From assembly GCF_014656435.1 (NCBI RefSeq), contig NZ_BNCK01000002.1:551475-615474 (forward strand): DNA of 64,000 nucleotides, given 5' to 3'. Origin of the DNA: Thalassotalea marina. GTDB lineage: Bacteria > Pseudomonadota > Gammaproteobacteria > Enterobacterales > Alteromonadaceae. Every line of letters begins with the position of its first letter. Positions within the stretch are counted from its first letter, which is position 1. Of the stretch, positions 1 to 11,200 are shown piece by piece. Both the position numbers and the translations under genes were made by a program. The notes beneath the pieces were generated by a model, which saw nothing but the letters and a program-made list of their open reading frames with translations, did no database searches and was not told the DNA's origin.

Positions 1-2
1 CT

Positions 3-980
3 AACTTAGTTGATTCTGGTTTGTGGACTGCATTGCGCACTCGTCCATACAGCAAAATCCCTGCAATCGATAGTACACCTAACGCTATCTTTGTTAGTGC
101 AATGGATACTAATCCATTAGCTGCTAACCCAGAAGTGATTATTAATGAACAGGCAGAAGCTTTTAAACATGGTTTAACGATTCTTAGTCGTTTAACTGAT
201 GGTAAAGTGTTTGTTTCAAAAGCACCTGGTGCAAACATCCCAACTACAGGCAATGAAAGTGTGAACGAATTTGCTGGCAAGCACCCTGCGGGTCTTGTTG
301 GTACTCATATTCACTTTTTAAATCCTGTTGGTGGTGACAAGTTTGTTTGGCATCTTGGTTATCAAGATGTTATCGCTTACGGTAAATTCTTTACCACAGG
401 TGAAATCGACTCAACACGTGTTGTCGCTTTAGCCGGTCCAGAAGCGAAAAACCCTCGTTTAGTGCGTACCGTTGTTGGTGCTAGTACTGCTGAACTTACT
501 GAAAATGAAGCAAATGATGTTGAAACTCGCATTATTTCTGGTTCTATTTTACAGGGCTCTGAAGCAGCTGGTGTTCACGCTTATTTAGGTCGCTACCACG
601 TTCAAGTAGCAATCTTGAAAGAAGGTCGCGATAAAGAGTTTATGGGCTATTTGTACCCAGGTCCAAATAAATTCTCTGTAACTCGTGCTTATATGTCGCA
701 CTTGTTCCCAAGCAAATTATTCAACATGACAACGACAACTAACGGTAGTTCTCGCGCTATGGTGCCAATTGGCAATTATGAGCGTGTAATGCCATTAGAC
801 ATATTACCGACCATGTTGTTACGTGATTTATGCGCAGGTGACACTGATGGTGCACAAGCATTAGGTGCACTAGAGCTAGACGAAGAAGATTTAGCGTTAT
901 GTACGTTTGTTTGTCCAGGCAAATCAGACTACGGCGTATTACTTCGTGATTGTCTAACCACAATTGAGAAGGAAGGTTAG
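3..980 (+). CDS. nqrA: Na+-translocating NADH:quinone reductase subunit A, 5' truncated by window edge
   Basis: This is the C-terminal part (about 326 residues) of NqrA, the largely hydrophilic subunit of the Na+-pumping NADH:ubiquinone reductase of the inner membrane. The frame is open from base 3 and the true start lies upstream. A TTG at 21 is internal, because the coding text before it already matches the family ([20 protein letters not shown]). Typical NqrA segments are visible, such as [29 protein letters not shown] and the C-terminal [15 protein letters not shown]. NqrA is about 445 residues in relatives, so roughly the first quarter is missing. The gene ends two bases before nqrB and is the first visible gene of the nqrABCDEF operon. 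Confidence 0.97.
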   Translation, partial: NLVDSGLWTALRTRPYSKIPAIDSTPNAIFVSAMDTNPLAANPEVIINEQAEAFKHGLTILSRLTDGKVFVSKAPGANIPTTGNESVNEFAGKHPAGLVGTHIHFLNPVGGDKFVWHLGYQDVIAYGKFFTTGEIDSTRVVALAGPEAKNPRLVRTVVGASTAELTENEANDVETRIISGSILQGSEAAGVHAYLGRYHVQVAILKEGRDKEFMGYLYPGPNKFSVTRAYMSHLFPSKLFNMTTTTNGSSRAMVPIGNYERVMPLDILPTMLLRDLCAGDTDGAQALGALELDEEDLALCTFVCPGKSDYGVLLRDCLTTIEKEG

Positions 981-982
981 TC

Positions 983-2194
983 ATGGGCTTGAAAAAGTTT
1001 ATTGAAGATATCGAACCGCATTTTGAAAAAGGCGGTAAACATGAAAAGTGGTTTGCTTTGTATGAAGCAATTGCTACTGGTTTATTTACACCAGGTTATG
1101 TAACCAAAGGTAAAACACACGTTCGTGATAGCATCGATTTGAAGCGTATCATGATTACTGTGTGGCTTGCAGTTTTCCCTGCAATGTTTTTTGGTATGTA
1201 TAACATTGGTTTTCAAGCAACTGAAGCATTAGCTGCTGGTTATTCTTTACCAGATTCTTGGCAAGTTGGTTTATTCCATATGCTAGGTGGTGAACTAACA
1301 GCTGACGCTGGTTGGTTTACAATGATGCTTTATGGCGCATGTTTCTTCCTACCAATTTATGCAGTGACTTTCGCTGTTGGTGGTTTTTGGGAAGTATTAT
1401 TTGCCGCTGTTCGCAAGCATGAAGTTAACGAAGGTTTCTTCGTAACATCTATCTTATTTGCGTTAATCTTGCCAGCATCTATTCCATTGTGGCAAGTAGC
1501 TATCGGTATTACTTTTGGTGTTGTAATCGCTAAAGAAATATTTGGTGGTACAGGTAAAAACTTCCTTAACCCTGCGTTAGCGGGTCGTGCCTTTTTGTTC
1601 TTTGCTTACCCTGCAGAAATTTCAGGTGACTCAGTTTGGGTTGCTATTGATGGTTTCTCTGGCGCTACTCACTTAGCTGCGGGCGCTTCGGCTGTTCCTG
1701 GTGCTATTGATTACAGCATGAACGAGCAGTGGTGGAACGCTTTCTGGGGCCTAATTCCTGGTTCAGTTGGGGAAGTATCAACAGCGGCTATCTTATTAGG
1801 TGGTGCGTATATCCTTTATAAAGGTATTGCATCATGGCGCATCGTGTTAGGTGTGTTTGTAGGTATGGTGTTAACGTCATTCTTATTTAATAACATTGGC
1901 AGTGAAACTAATGCACTATTTGCTATGCCGTGGTACTGGCACTTAGTCGTTGGTGGTTTTGCCTTTGGTATGATGTTTATGGCAACAGATCCAGTGTCAG
2001 CCTCATTTACTAATAAAGGTAAATATGTTTTTGGTGCCCTTGTTGGTGTGATGGTAGTGTTAATTCGTGTAGTTAACCCTGCATTCCCAGAAGGTATGAT
2101 GTTAGCTATCTTGTTTGCTAACTTGTTTGCGCCATTGTTTGACTACTTTGTTGTTCAATCAAATGTTAAACGGAGGCTTGCACGTGTCGGCTAA
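983..2194 (+). CDS. nqrB: Na+-NQR subunit B
   Basis: NqrB is the multi-spanning membrane subunit that carries a covalent FMN and takes part in Na+ translocation. The 403-residue product has the usual length. Residues 225-229 read FSGAT, so Thr229 is the expected phosphoester FMN attachment site that ApbE (encoded downstream) would modify. Around ten hydrophobic membrane segments follow a hydrophilic N-terminus. The ATG is two bases after the nqrA stop. The 3' end overlaps the nqrC start by 11 bases, which fits translational coupling within the operon. Confidence 0.98.
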   Translation: MGLKKFIEDIEPHFEKGGKHEKWFALYEAIATGLFTPGYVTKGKTHVRDSIDLKRIMITVWLAVFPAMFFGMYNIGFQATEALAAGYSLPDSWQVGLFHMLGGELTADAGWFTMMLYGACFFLPIYAVTFAVGGFWEVLFAAVRKHEVNEGFFVTSILFALILPASIPLWQVAIGITFGVVIAKEIFGGTGKNFLNPALAGRAFLFFAYPAEISGDSVWVAIDGFSGATHLAAGASAVPGAIDYSMNEQWWNAFWGLIPGSVGEVSTAAILLGGAYILYKGIASWRIVLGVFVGMVLTSFLFNNIGSETNALFAMPWYWHLVVGGFAFGMMFMATDPVSASFTNKGKYVFGALVGVMVVLIRVVNPAFPEGMMLAILFANLFAPLFDYFVVQSNVKRRLARVG

Positions 2195-2975
2195 TAAAGA
2201 AACATTTAGCAGAACGGTTATATTTGTATTTGCAGTGTGTTTAGTATGTGCTGCTTTAGTATCAATTTCAGCTGTTCAATTAAAGCCTTTGCAAGTAGCC
2301 AACAAGCTACTTGACCAGCAAACTAAAATTTTAGAAGCGGCTAGCTTACTAGAAAAAACAGACGGTACTTCAAAATCAATTAAAGCGACTTATGCACAGT
2401 ATGTTGAAGCACGCATGATTGATCTAGATTCTGGCGAATTTATTGAAGGTGATCCTAACCTTTTTGATGAACGTCGTAACTCTCGTGACGTGACTAAGTC
2501 AGAAAAACTTGAAAATGATATTGCGGGTATTAGCCGTCGTTCTCATGATGCTGTTATTTACATTGTAAAAAATGATGCAGGTAACGTTGATGCTGTTGTA
2601 TTTCCTATTGTAGGTTCAGGCCTTTGGGATTTAATGTATGGCTTCGTTGGTCTTGAGTCTGATTTAAATACTGTACGTAACGTTATTTACACTGCAGAAA
2701 TGAAAGAGACTCCGGGCTTAGGTGCTGAAGTACTAAACCCTAAGTGGAAAGCATTATGGCCAGGTAAGAAGATCTACAACGACAACTTTGACGTTGCGGT
2801 TCAACTGGTTAAAGGTGGTGTTAAACCAGGTAATCCAAATGAAATCAACCAGGTTGATGGTTTATCAGGTGCAACGTTAACAGCAAATGGTGTTACTAAT
2901 ACCTTAAGATTCTGGTTTGGCGAACAAGGTTATAAGCCATTTATCGCTAAAAACCGTGATGGGGGGCTTAAATAA
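2184..2975 (+). CDS. nqrC: Na+-NQR subunit C
   Basis: NqrC has one N-terminal membrane helix (about residues 10-30) and a periplasmic domain with a second covalent FMN. The motif LSGATLT places the flavin on Thr231. A longer open frame reaches back to 2115, but GTG at 2184 is chosen because a strong GGAGG lies at 2172-2176, seven bases before it, and because the protein then begins [10 protein letters not shown] like known NqrC. The resulting 263 residues match the family. The gene overlaps the nqrB end by 11 bases, and its TAA shares a base with the nqrD ATG. Confidence 0.96.
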   Translation: MSANKETFSRTVIFVFAVCLVCAALVSISAVQLKPLQVANKLLDQQTKILEAASLLEKTDGTSKSIKATYAQYVEARMIDLDSGEFIEGDPNLFDERRNSRDVTKSEKLENDIAGISRRSHDAVIYIVKNDAGNVDAVVFPIVGSGLWDLMYGFVGLESDLNTVRNVIYTAEMKETPGLGAEVLNPKWKALWPGKKIYNDNFDVAVQLVKGGVKPGNPNEINQVDGLSGATLTANGVTNTLRFWFGEQGYKPFIAKNRDGGLK

Positions 2976-3598
2976 TGTCTGCAGGCAATAAAAGCGTATT
3001 AACGAAACCAATCGTTGATAATAACCCAATTGCTTTACAAGTATTGGGTATCTGTTCTGCGCTAGCGGTTACCAGCTCTATGGTAAATGCGTTAGTAATG
3101 TCGCTGGCGGTAATATTTGTAACAGGTTTCTCTAACTTGTTTATCTCTATTATCCGTAATCAAATTCCATCAAGTGTACGTATCATCGTACAGATGGCGA
3201 TTATTGCATCACTTGTAATTGTAGTAGACCAAGTGCTTAAAGCATTTTCATACTCACTATCACAAGAACTAGCGGTTTACATTGGCTTGATTATCACTAA
3301 CTGTATCGTAATGGGTCGTGCTGAAGCTTTTGCTATGAAAGAAAAGCCAGGCGTGAGCTTTATGGACGGTATTGGTAACGGTCTAGGTTATGGCTTTATC
3401 CTTCTTACGGTTGCATTTTTCCGTGAACTATTTGGTTTTGGTACTGTTTTTGGTGTAGAGATTTTACCTCTTATTCAAAACGGTGGTTGGTACCAAGCAA
3501 ATGGTATGTTGGTATTGCCATTCAGTTCATTCTTCGTCATTGGTTTGATCATTTGGGCAATCCGCCAGTGGAAACCAGAGCAAGTTGAGAAGGACTAA
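2975..3598 (+). CDS. nqrD: Na+-NQR subunit D
   Basis: NqrD is a hydrophobic 207-residue subunit of the RnfE/NqrD family with about six membrane helices. Together with NqrE it forms the inverted pair of integral subunits that hold a Cys-ligated iron centre in the Vibrio structure. Conserved cysteines are visible in [13 protein letters not shown] near residue 27 and [17 protein letters not shown] near residue 110. The start codon overlaps the nqrC stop by one base and the gene ends three bases before nqrE. Family assignment is firm because order, length and motifs all agree. Confidence 0.97.
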   Translation: MSAGNKSVLTKPIVDNNPIALQVLGICSALAVTSSMVNALVMSLAVIFVTGFSNLFISIIRNQIPSSVRIIVQMAIIASLVIVVDQVLKAFSYSLSQELAVYIGLIITNCIVMGRAEAFAMKEKPGVSFMDGIGNGLGYGFILLTVAFFRELFGFGTVFGVEILPLIQNGGWYQANGMLVLPFSSFFVIGLIIWAIRQWKPEQVEKD

Positions 3599-3601
3599 GC
3601 A

Positions 3602-4225
3602 ATGGAACATTATTTAAGCATTTTTATTAAAGCCATCTTTATTGAGAACATTGCTTTATCATTCTTCTTAGGGATGTGTACATTCTTAGCTGTATCTAAG
3701 AAAGTGAGCACAGCGATTGGTCTTGGTGTAGCGGTTGTTGTTGTTTTGGGTATTGCGGTACCTGCAAACCAAATTATTTATCAAGCGATTCTTGTGCCAG
3801 GCGCATTAGATGGATTGATGGGAATAACTGATCCTGCTGAGTCTATTGATTTAAGCTTCTTATCATTTATTACCTTTATCGGTGTTATTGCGGCACTTGT
3901 TCAAATTCTAGAAATGGTTTTAGACAAGTACTTCCCGCCGTTATATAACGCGCTAGGCATTTTCTTACCACTAATTACTGTAAACTGTGCGATTTTCGGT
4001 TCAGTTTCGTTCATGGTTGCTCGTAACTACACATTAGGTGAGTCAGCTGTGTACGGTATTGGTTCTGGTATTGGTTGGGCATTAGCTTTGATTCTTCTTG
4101 CGGGTATCCGTGAGAAAATGAAGTACTCAGATGTACCAGCTGGCCTTAAAGGTTTGGGTATTACGTTTATCACTTCTGGATTGATGGCATTTGGCTTTCT
4201 TTCGTTTGGTGGTATTTCGTTATAG
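3602..4225 (+). CDS. nqrE: Na+-NQR subunit E
   Basis: NqrE is a 207-residue polytopic protein of the RnfA/NqrE family and partner of NqrD. Conserved segments include [21 protein letters not shown] near the N-terminus, with a Cys at about residue 26, and [16 protein letters not shown] with a second Cys near residue 120. These correspond to the cysteines that ligate the intramembrane iron. It follows nqrD after three bases. The 60-base gap to nqrF is the widest inside the operon, and no terminator is seen there. Confidence 0.97.
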   Translation: MEHYLSIFIKAIFIENIALSFFLGMCTFLAVSKKVSTAIGLGVAVVVVLGIAVPANQIIYQAILVPGALDGLMGITDPAESIDLSFLSFITFIGVIAALVQILEMVLDKYFPPLYNALGIFLPLITVNCAIFGSVSFMVARNYTLGESAVYGIGSGIGWALALILLAGIREKMKYSDVPAGLKGLGITFITSGLMAFGFLSFGGISL

Positions 4226-4285
4226 TAAGATTAACGTAGGAAGCGACTTGTTCGCTTCCTCAAGATAAGTGCTAAGGAAAAGTCG

Positions 4286-5509
4286 ATGGAAATTATTCTC
4301 GGCGTATCGATGTTTACAGCCATAGTTATTGCACTTGTTTTGGTGATTTTAGTTGCCAAATCTAAGTTAGTATCTTCTGGTGATGTAACCATCTCAATAA
4401 ATGGTGACCCGAGTAAAGCGGTTACTACAGCAGCGGGCGGCAAATTGCTTGGCGCACTAGCTGATAAAGGTATTTTCATACCGTCTGCATGTGGTGGCGG
4501 TGGTACTTGTGGCCAGTGTCGTGTACACGTTCATTCAGGTGGTGGTGACATTTTACCTACTGAACAATCACATATTACTAAGCGTGAAGCAAAAGAAGGC
4601 TGTCGTTTATCATGTCAGGTAGCTGTTAAGCAAGACATGGATATTGAACTTGAAGATGAAATCTTCGGTGTTCAGCAGTGGGAATGTTCTGTTATCTCTA
4701 ACGATAACAAGGCAACGTTCATCAAAGAGCTAAAATTAGCGATTCCTGATGGCGAGTCTGTTCCATTCCGTGCCGGTGGTTATATTCAAATTGAAGCACC
4801 TGCGCATCACGTTAAGTATAAAGAATTTGATATTCCTCAAGAATATCGTGGCGACTGGGAGCGTTTTGGCTTCTTCGATATTGAATCTAAGGTAGACGAG
4901 CCAACATTGCGTGCATACTCAATGGCTAACTACCCAGAAGAAGAAGGCATTATCATGCTTAACGTGCGTATTGCTACGCCGCCACCTAACAACCTTTCAT
5001 TACCTGCAGGTAAAATGTCTTCATTTATTTGGAGCTTAAAAGAAGGTGATAAAGTGACTATTTCTGGTCCATTTGGTGAATTCTTCGCTAAAGAAACTGA
5101 TGCAGAAATGGTATTTATTGGTGGTGGTGCAGGTATGGCACCAATGCGTTCTCATATTTTTGATCAGCTTAAGCGATTAAAATCTAAGCGTAAGATCTCT
5201 TTCTGGTACGGTGCACGTTCTTTACGTGAAATGTTCTATGAAGATGACTTTAACGGCTTAGCGGCAGAAAATGACAACTTCAATTGGCATGTTGCGCTTT
5301 CAGACCCTCAACCAGAAGATAACTGGGACGGAATGACTGGCTTTATTCACAACGTATTGTATGAAAACTACTTACGTGACCATGAAGCACCTGAAGATTG
5401 TGAGTACTACATGTGTGGTCCTCCGATGATGAATGCTGCGGTTATTGGCATGCTGAAAGATCTTGGCGTTGAAGACGAAAACATCTTATTAGATGACTTC
5501 GGTGGCTAA
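4286..5509 (+). CDS. nqrF: Na+-NQR subunit F (NADH dehydrogenase flavoprotein)
   Basis: NqrF is the entry subunit: it oxidises NADH through FAD and passes electrons to a [2Fe-2S] cluster. The 407-residue product has an N-terminal membrane helix (about residues 3-24). A ferredoxin domain follows with cluster cysteines at about 69, 75, 78 and 110 ([11 protein letters not shown] and RLSC). Then come the ferredoxin-reductase FAD domain ([10 protein letters not shown]) and the NADH-binding domain ([24 protein letters not shown]). It is the last structural gene and is followed by an intrinsic terminator. Confidence 0.98.
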   Translation: MEIILGVSMFTAIVIALVLVILVAKSKLVSSGDVTISINGDPSKAVTTAAGGKLLGALADKGIFIPSACGGGGTCGQCRVHVHSGGGDILPTEQSHITKREAKEGCRLSCQVAVKQDMDIELEDEIFGVQQWECSVISNDNKATFIKELKLAIPDGESVPFRAGGYIQIEAPAHHVKYKEFDIPQEYRGDWERFGFFDIESKVDEPTLRAYSMANYPEEEGIIMLNVRIATPPPNNLSLPAGKMSSFIWSLKEGDKVTISGPFGEFFAKETDAEMVFIGGGAGMAPMRSHIFDQLKRLKSKRKISFWYGARSLREMFYEDDFNGLAAENDNFNWHVALSDPQPEDNWDGMTGFIHNVLYENYLRDHEAPEDCEYYMCGPPMMNAAVIGMLKDLGVEDENILLDDFGG

Positions 5510-5546
5510 GCAAAGTTTTAAACCGTGTGTTTAAAAACAAAACATT

Positions 5547-5575
5547 AAAAGAGTGGCTTTGGCCACTCTTTTTGT
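5547..5575 (+). terminator. Intrinsic terminator after nqrF
   Basis: An A-rich start leads into a GC stem (AGAGTGGC/GCCACTCT with a TTTG loop region) and a T-rich tail, 38 bases after the nqrF stop. It probably ends most nqrA-F transcripts, so apbE-nqrM would depend on read-through or on their own promoter. Confidence 0.85.
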
Positions 5576-5645
5576 TTTTGTACCCCGCAGAAATGCGATA
5601 GAATATCGCGCAATTTTATAAGTCTTAATTAAGTTGGAGCTCTCC

Positions 5646-6683
5646 ATGCGTTTTTATAAGTTGGCGGCGACTTTCATCGCGCTAGTTTTTATACAAGGGT
5701 GTTTTCCAAGTAATGATCTGGATAAAAAGCAGGTTCATTTGCAAGGGATAACCATGGGCACAGTTGGCTATAACGTCAAATATATAGAAATGCCTATAGA
5801 AGGTAATAAACAAATACCTGCGCAAAAAGATGTCCATCAAGGTATCGAAAATATATTGGTGAAATTGAATCAAGATATGTCCAATTGGATCCCCGATTCA
5901 GAACTATCTAAATTCAATGCTCACAGCTCTACTGAGCCAGTAGAAGTATCAGAAGGTTTACGTCGGGTTATTGCCGAGTCTATTCGCTTAGGTGAGCTTA
6001 GTGAAGGCAAATTAGATGTTACCATTGGACCATTAATTAATCTTTGGGGGTTTGGTCCTGAAAGTCGACCTGAGAAGGTACCTTCTGATGAAGCTATTTT
6101 TCAAGCGAGATCTCGTTCTGGGATTAATAATCTAGTATTAAATGGCAACATGTTGTCTAAAGGTATACCTAACCTTTATGTCGATCTATCAACGATTGCT
6201 AAGGGGTATGCTGTTGACCTTGTAGCAGAATATTTAGACTCAATTGGTGCACATAACTACTTAGTTGAAATAGGTGGTGAATTGCGTGCAAAAGGCTTTA
6301 AACATACTGGTGAGTTATGGTCTGTGGCGATTGAGCGTCCAGTAACTACTGAACGAGCAGTTCACCAAATTATTATTCCAAAAGACAATGCTATTGCTAC
6401 GTCTGGCGACTATCGTAAATATTTTGAGTCTGACGGACAACGATTCTCACATCTTATCGATCCACATACTGGTAAACCAATTAACCATAAACTTGTTTCT
6501 GTTACGGTCATACACCCATCGTCTATGACCGCTGATGGCTTGGCGACGGCAATGATTGTTATGGGGCCTGACAAAGCGTATCAGTTTGCTCAGGAGCATA
6601 AAATTGCCGCTTATCTGATTTCTAAGACGGAAAATGGCTTTGTTGAGCAATCTACGGTAAACTTTATGCCGTATTTGAAGTAG
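5646..6683 (+). CDS. apbE: FAD:protein FMN transferase, lipoprotein
   Basis: ApbE cleaves FAD and attaches FMN to a threonine in SGAT-type motifs, here most likely those of NqrB and NqrC encoded just upstream. The start is placed at ATG 5646, six bases after GGAG (5636-5639); a TTG at 5634 precedes that ribosome site. The N-terminus is a lipoprotein signal ending FIQGC with Cys19, so the enzyme should be anchored on the periplasmic side. Family segments include GTVGYNVKY, DLSTIAKGYAVD, VEIGGELRAKG, ATSGDYRKYF and HLIDPHTGKP. A short inverted repeat GCGATA-gaa-TATCGC at 5595-5609 precedes it. Length (345 residues) is normal. Confidence 0.97.
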   Translation: MRFYKLAATFIALVFIQGCFPSNDLDKKQVHLQGITMGTVGYNVKYIEMPIEGNKQIPAQKDVHQGIENILVKLNQDMSNWIPDSELSKFNAHSSTEPVEVSEGLRRVIAESIRLGELSEGKLDVTIGPLINLWGFGPESRPEKVPSDEAIFQARSRSGINNLVLNGNMLSKGIPNLYVDLSTIAKGYAVDLVAEYLDSIGAHNYLVEIGGELRAKGFKHTGELWSVAIERPVTTERAVHQIIIPKDNAIATSGDYRKYFESDGQRFSHLIDPHTGKPINHKLVSVTVIHPSSMTADGLATAMIVMGPDKAYQFAQEHKIAAYLISKTENGFVEQSTVNFMPYLK

Positions 6684-6709
6684 GGCAGTTGGATTTAAGG
6701 GCTTTATCC

Positions 6710-6931
6710 ATGACCATGTTTTTAGTGACCTTAGGGTTTTTCTTGCTTGTCGTCGCGGCTATGGCGGTTGGCTATATTTTTCAACATAAAACTTTGGCAG
6801 GAAGCTGCGGTGGGCTGGGCTCAGTTGGCATCGACAAGGCGTGTAACTGCGACAACCCTTGTGAAAAGAGACAAGAGCGAGAGCGACAAGCATCGTTGAA
6901 AGAAAATCAAATTGATATCAAGAATATTTAA
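6710..6931 (+). CDS. nqrM: Na+-NQR maturation protein NqrM (DUF539)
   Basis: NqrM is a small membrane protein required for assembly of Na+-NQR, proposed to help deliver the iron centre. One helix (about residues 3-24) is followed by a Cys-rich stretch, LAGSCGGLGSVG then KACNCDNPCEKR, with the spacing typical of the family. Two in-frame ATGs occur (6710 and 6716). 6710 is taken because AAGG at 6697-6700 is suitably spaced; a TTG at 6689 has no such site. It lies 26 bases after apbE and probably forms a two-gene maturation unit with it. Confidence 0.93.
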   Translation: MTMFLVTLGFFLLVVAAMAVGYIFQHKTLAGSCGGLGSVGIDKACNCDNPCEKRQERERQASLKENQIDIKNI

Positions 6932-6933
6932 TT

Positions 6934-6959
6934 AAAAAGCGGCAATAGCCGCTTTTTTT
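6934..6959 (+). terminator. Intrinsic terminator after nqrM
   Basis: Stem AAGCGGC/GCCGCTT with an AATA loop and a run of T residues lies directly after the nqrM stop. It closes the nqr/apbE/nqrM block before dinB. Confidence 0.9.
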
Positions 6960-7007
6960 ATATCTAGAATAAACTTTTCGTATTTACATTTTTAGATGTA
7001 AAAAATA

Positions 7008-7027
7008 TACTGTGTATAAATACAGTT
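7008..7027 (+). promoter_or_regulatory. LexA (SOS) box of dinB
   Basis: The 20-base site reads TACTGTGTATAAATACAGTT, i.e. CTGT-N8-ACAG, the gammaproteobacterial LexA core with an AT-rich centre. It ends 14 bases before the dinB ATG, so LexA bound here should block transcription or its start. Confidence 0.92.
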
Positions 7028-7041
7028 GTTAGGTTTGTGCT

Positions 7042-8103
7042 ATGCGTAAAATAATTCACATTGATATGGACTGTTTTTATGCTGCTGTAGAAATGCGCGA
7101 CAATCCCGAGCTGCAAAACCGACCTATCGCGGTTGGCGGCAATTCAGCACGTGGTGTTCTCAGTACGTGCAATTACCTTGCTCGCCAATTTGGTTGTCGT
7201 TCGGCTATGCCAAACCATCAGGCGAAAAAGTTATGCCCAGATCTCATTATTGTTAATGGCAGAATGGAAGTTTATAAAGCCGTTTCTCAGCAAATAAGAG
7301 AGATATTCGCCAAATACACAGATAAAATTGAGCCTTTATCTCTAGATGAAGCTTACTTGGATGTATCTGACTGTGAATTGTTTTCTGGTAGCGCTACGTT
7401 AATTGCACAGCAAATCCGCCAAGAAATATACGAGCAAACAAAGCTGACCGCCTCTGCAGGTATTGCACCTAATAAATTTTTAGCCAAAATAGCGAGCGAT
7501 GAAAACAAACCTAATGGTCAATGTGTTATATCGCCTGACAAGGTTGCTGCATTTGTCGAAAATTTACCATTGCGAAAAATACCTGGTGTTGGTCCTAAAA
7601 CCGCAGAGCGTCTTGCAAAACATGGATTTAACACCTGTAAGGACGTCAGGGCTAGTAATATCCTTTATTTACAAACTCTGCTCGGTAAACAAGCGAGCTC
7701 TTTGTTTCATCGAAGTTTTGGCCGAGACGATAGGGAAGTGCAAGTATCACGAATAAGAAAGTCACTGGCGGTTGAAACAACGTTGGCGCAAGATATCATG
7801 TCAATTGAAGAGGTTAAGCGGGTTATGATGAACTTACTGCCCAAATTAACTCTTAGATATAAAAAGCTTGAGGGCTATCCTATTGTTAAACAGGGCGTAA
7901 AGCTAAAGTTTTCTGATTTTAACCAAACAACCGTTGAAATGCAGAGTCAGACGATTAATGAGCAAAACTTCTTAACTTTATTTAGCAAGGCATTAACACG
8001 CGCCAATTTCCGGAAAATAAGGTTAGTGGGGTTAACTCTTGGTTTTGCAGATAAATCGCAATCACATAGCGAGCAGGCACAATTAACTCTGCCTATTGTC
8101 TAA
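7042..8103 (+). CDS. dinB: DNA polymerase IV
   Basis: DinB is a Y-family polymerase that extends damaged or mispaired primers. The 353-residue protein starts IIHIDMDCFYAAVEMRD, which supplies the first metal-binding Asp. SLDEAYLDVS follows with the catalytic Asp-Glu pair. A helix-hairpin-helix region (RKIPGVGPKTAERL) and a little-finger domain complete it. The last residues (QLTLPIV) resemble a clamp-binding motif of the QLxLF type, which is inference. The LexA box upstream indicates SOS induction. nqr-apbE-nqrM-dinB is also a familiar order in Vibrio-type genomes. Confidence 0.97.
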   Translation: MRKIIHIDMDCFYAAVEMRDNPELQNRPIAVGGNSARGVLSTCNYLARQFGCRSAMPNHQAKKLCPDLIIVNGRMEVYKAVSQQIREIFAKYTDKIEPLSLDEAYLDVSDCELFSGSATLIAQQIRQEIYEQTKLTASAGIAPNKFLAKIASDENKPNGQCVISPDKVAAFVENLPLRKIPGVGPKTAERLAKHGFNTCKDVRASNILYLQTLLGKQASSLFHRSFGRDDREVQVSRIRKSLAVETTLAQDIMSIEEVKRVMMNLLPKLTLRYKKLEGYPIVKQGVKLKFSDFNQTTVEMQSQTINEQNFLTLFSKALTRANFRKIRLVGLTLGFADKSQSHSEQAQLTLPIV

Positions 8104-8226
8104 ACTGAGTTTCCTATTGTGTCTTGCCAGTTTGAAATACCAACAAAAACAAAATGAAACACCAACTTTACGAATAAAGGTTTTCTTTTTTAAATTGGGA
8201 AAGATGAGTTTGTTTTTTTACGGATT

Positions 8227-8254
8227 AAAAAAAACGCCCATCAGGGCGTTTTTT
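8227..8254. terminator. Bidirectional intrinsic terminator between dinB and the lipoprotein gene
   Basis: The symmetrical AAAAAACGCCC-ATCA-GGGCGTTTTTT hairpin lies between convergent genes. It has A runs before and T runs after the stem, so it can end transcription from both sides. Confidence 0.9.
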
Positions 8255-8264
8255 AGAGATAGTA

Positions 8265-11200
8265 TTAATCAGGTAAGGTATCAAACGACAAGGTGTTGTT
8301 TGAACTACTGTAACTTATTAGGCGTTGGTAATCCGGTGATATAAGCGTGTCAATAGAGCCTGTGGTGTGAATTACATGCCAAAGGCTTTGTTGTGCGCTA
8401 TTAAATTTCGCTAATGAAAATCCATTTGCGCTATCAAATCGATAAAAGTACACATTGTCACTGGAATCTGTTGCTACTCTAATACTTGATACTACTGGAG
8501 TATTGTAAAGTACTCCCTGATCTGTAAATACAGTGCCATCAAATGTTGACCATTCAGATAACACGCTCGCACTATATACATTAGTACCATCATTACTAGC
8601 AGAAATGTTTCTAATATTGTTATTAAACGAAGTGTTTAAGTAGCTTATTTTGTTGCTCAATGTTAGTGGAGTTTCTGCAACAGAGTTGTAGTTCAAATCA
8701 TATTGAAACACGGTATTATTTAAGCTGTTGAAGCTTAATACACTGTCTGTATTTTTAATATCGTAAAACTGGTTAGAAATAAAAGCACTTTCCGATTGCC
8801 ACCATAAACTAGTTAAATTCAGGTCTGCAAATTCTTGCGCTTGTGTAACTACTACTGCTTGCCCTGAAATCATGACTATTGCCATTGGACGATAGCTATT
8901 ATTGATTGTCACTTGTTCTTCAGGTAACTGTGTCAAGGTAAACGAAGTTAGGTCAATTTTATAATGATTAACTCTGCTTTGTTCTTGGCCATCGGCATCT
9001 TGGTATGTTTCTAGGTTAGATACTAATAATAAAGAACCATCAGGGTGAATAACTAAATTAGTTAAATCAATATCAGTTAACGGTGCACTGACCGTTTTTA
9101 CTATTGTGCCATCATAGATGTTGATCGCGTTAATGTTATGACCAGAGGCGATGTACAAATAAGGGCGAATAGGATCTAATGCTGTGTTTAAACGCGTATT
9201 ATCGTTGTTAACACTGATATCATTAATGACTAACTCTTCACTTTGCTCGTCACTTTTGTGTAATGTTACAGTTATCTCATCACCTTGAGCACTTTCACTT
9301 TCGTCAGAAGAAATGATAATAGTAGCAGTATGAATACCTTGTGTTAGCGCACTTGCGTCTGCAGAGATATTTAACGTATTTTGTGCTGGTTCAGCGTTCA
9401 AGGTAATCCAATTTGCTGCTGTAGTTGCTGACCAGCTTAACCCATTATCATTTCTATTATTTAAAATGGTTACAGTGTGGCTCAAGGTATTAATGTTAGC
9501 CATTTCATTAAAAGCTAATGCTGGATAATTACTACTAAAACGTAAAGCATCGATATTAACGGCTACAGTGATTGTTTTTGAAGCACCGCTGATTATATCT
9601 CTTACTACAACTTGTGTGTAATAAGTGCCTGGCGCTGTTAGTTGTCCGTCTAGCAATGCTAATGTTAGGGTGAGTGTTTCTCCCGTAAATGCAGTATCAA
9701 CTGACAACCAAGGAGCAGATGTCACTAGTTGCCACTCACTGGATAACCCATTAATCGTTACGCTTTGTGCGTCAGGTGTTTGTGCATTAACAACGGTATT
9801 GAAATTGACATTTTGTTCCGAGCTTTGTAGTTGCTCGACATTTAATAATTCTATTTGTTGAGCATTTACTGAATTGATAATCAACCTGCTACCATCGGCT
9901 GAAAATTGCAACGAAGCCGGTTGTTGGCCATTGGTTTCAAAAGTGTGTACCAGTTGTTGTGATGCATTGTAAAGGTCTAAATAGAAACCTAAGCCTTGAG
10001 CTGCACGTAAAAAGTAAGCTCTGCCATTTAATGATTTCACAAGGTTTAACGTCGTGGCATTTTCTGTTTGTTCAAGCAAACCATGGTCGGTGAAAGTTGT
10101 ACCGTCAAAGCTTATCCATTCGCTCGTTGGGCTTACCAAATACAAGCCTCTATCATGATCGTCAGCGACAAAACTAGATATTGCTTGCCCGTCTTCTAAT
10201 AAAGAAGGTTTATGTTCATGGGTTTGCTCAAGTGATATAGCTTGTTTAGTGAAGTCATTAACTGTAGCTACATATCTCTTAAAACTAAATGCATTTACAT
10301 CTAACGCATAGATACTTTGTGCGTGTTTTGCTTGGTCGATTTGCGAGGCAAAATATGCGTTGTTTTCATCCCAGAAAATACGTTTTAAGTTTTCATCTGC
10401 AATTTCTAATGTTTGAGAAATAACAAAATGGCGTCCGTTAACCGAAATAAACTTCGCTGGCTCATATTCTAACTCTGCTTCAGTCAACTCAATGACACTG
10501 TTGGCGATCAAGTCTATTTTATACCTAGCAACAGTTTGAGACGTAGTTCCATCATCTGCGGTTATTGATGTTGTTGCTCGTGCTAGTAAATATCGTCCTT
10601 CTGGGTGAATTAATAACTGATCGATAACGGCACTTTCGTCAGCAATGGATAACGAATATACAAGTTCGCCGGTATATACATGATAAGTTGCGATGTGGTT
10701 ATTTTCTGCCGTATAAAAATGCGGTAAATAAGGTGATACTGCAATAGAACCAAGAGTAATGTTCTTTTCTGTGATGGCTTGGTTGTCGGTATTTTCACTT
10801 GTTTGGTAATAGGCTACTTGAATGGTTTCTGAGGCAACCTCTTGGTTAATACCACCGCCGTTGTTTAGTGCGTTAACAGTGACTGTTGCTTGGTGTAGGC
10901 CGTCATTAAGCGCGACGTCTGCAGCCTTAGTAATAGTGATTTGATCGCTGTTATTAGGTGAAATTTCGACATCCAGCCAATTTTCGTTAGACGTGACGGC
11001 TAGATTTAAAGCCCCACCAATATTAGAGTCGATAGTGACTGTTTGTGATGTCACGTTAATATTTCTAGTTTTAGTAAGGCCAATTACTGATTGATTAGTG
11101 AAAACATAGTGCTGATCTATCCCAAGTTCCACTGGAATGATTTTTGTGCCACCACTTGTTGTTTCTGTCAGTGTTAAACTAGCTTGAAGCAATTGCGGTT

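Noticed and set aside
8096-8344. 82-residue plus-strand frame after dinB
   Set aside because: It runs through the bidirectional terminator and into the 3' end of the convergent lipoprotein gene, has no ribosome site and a low-complexity translation.
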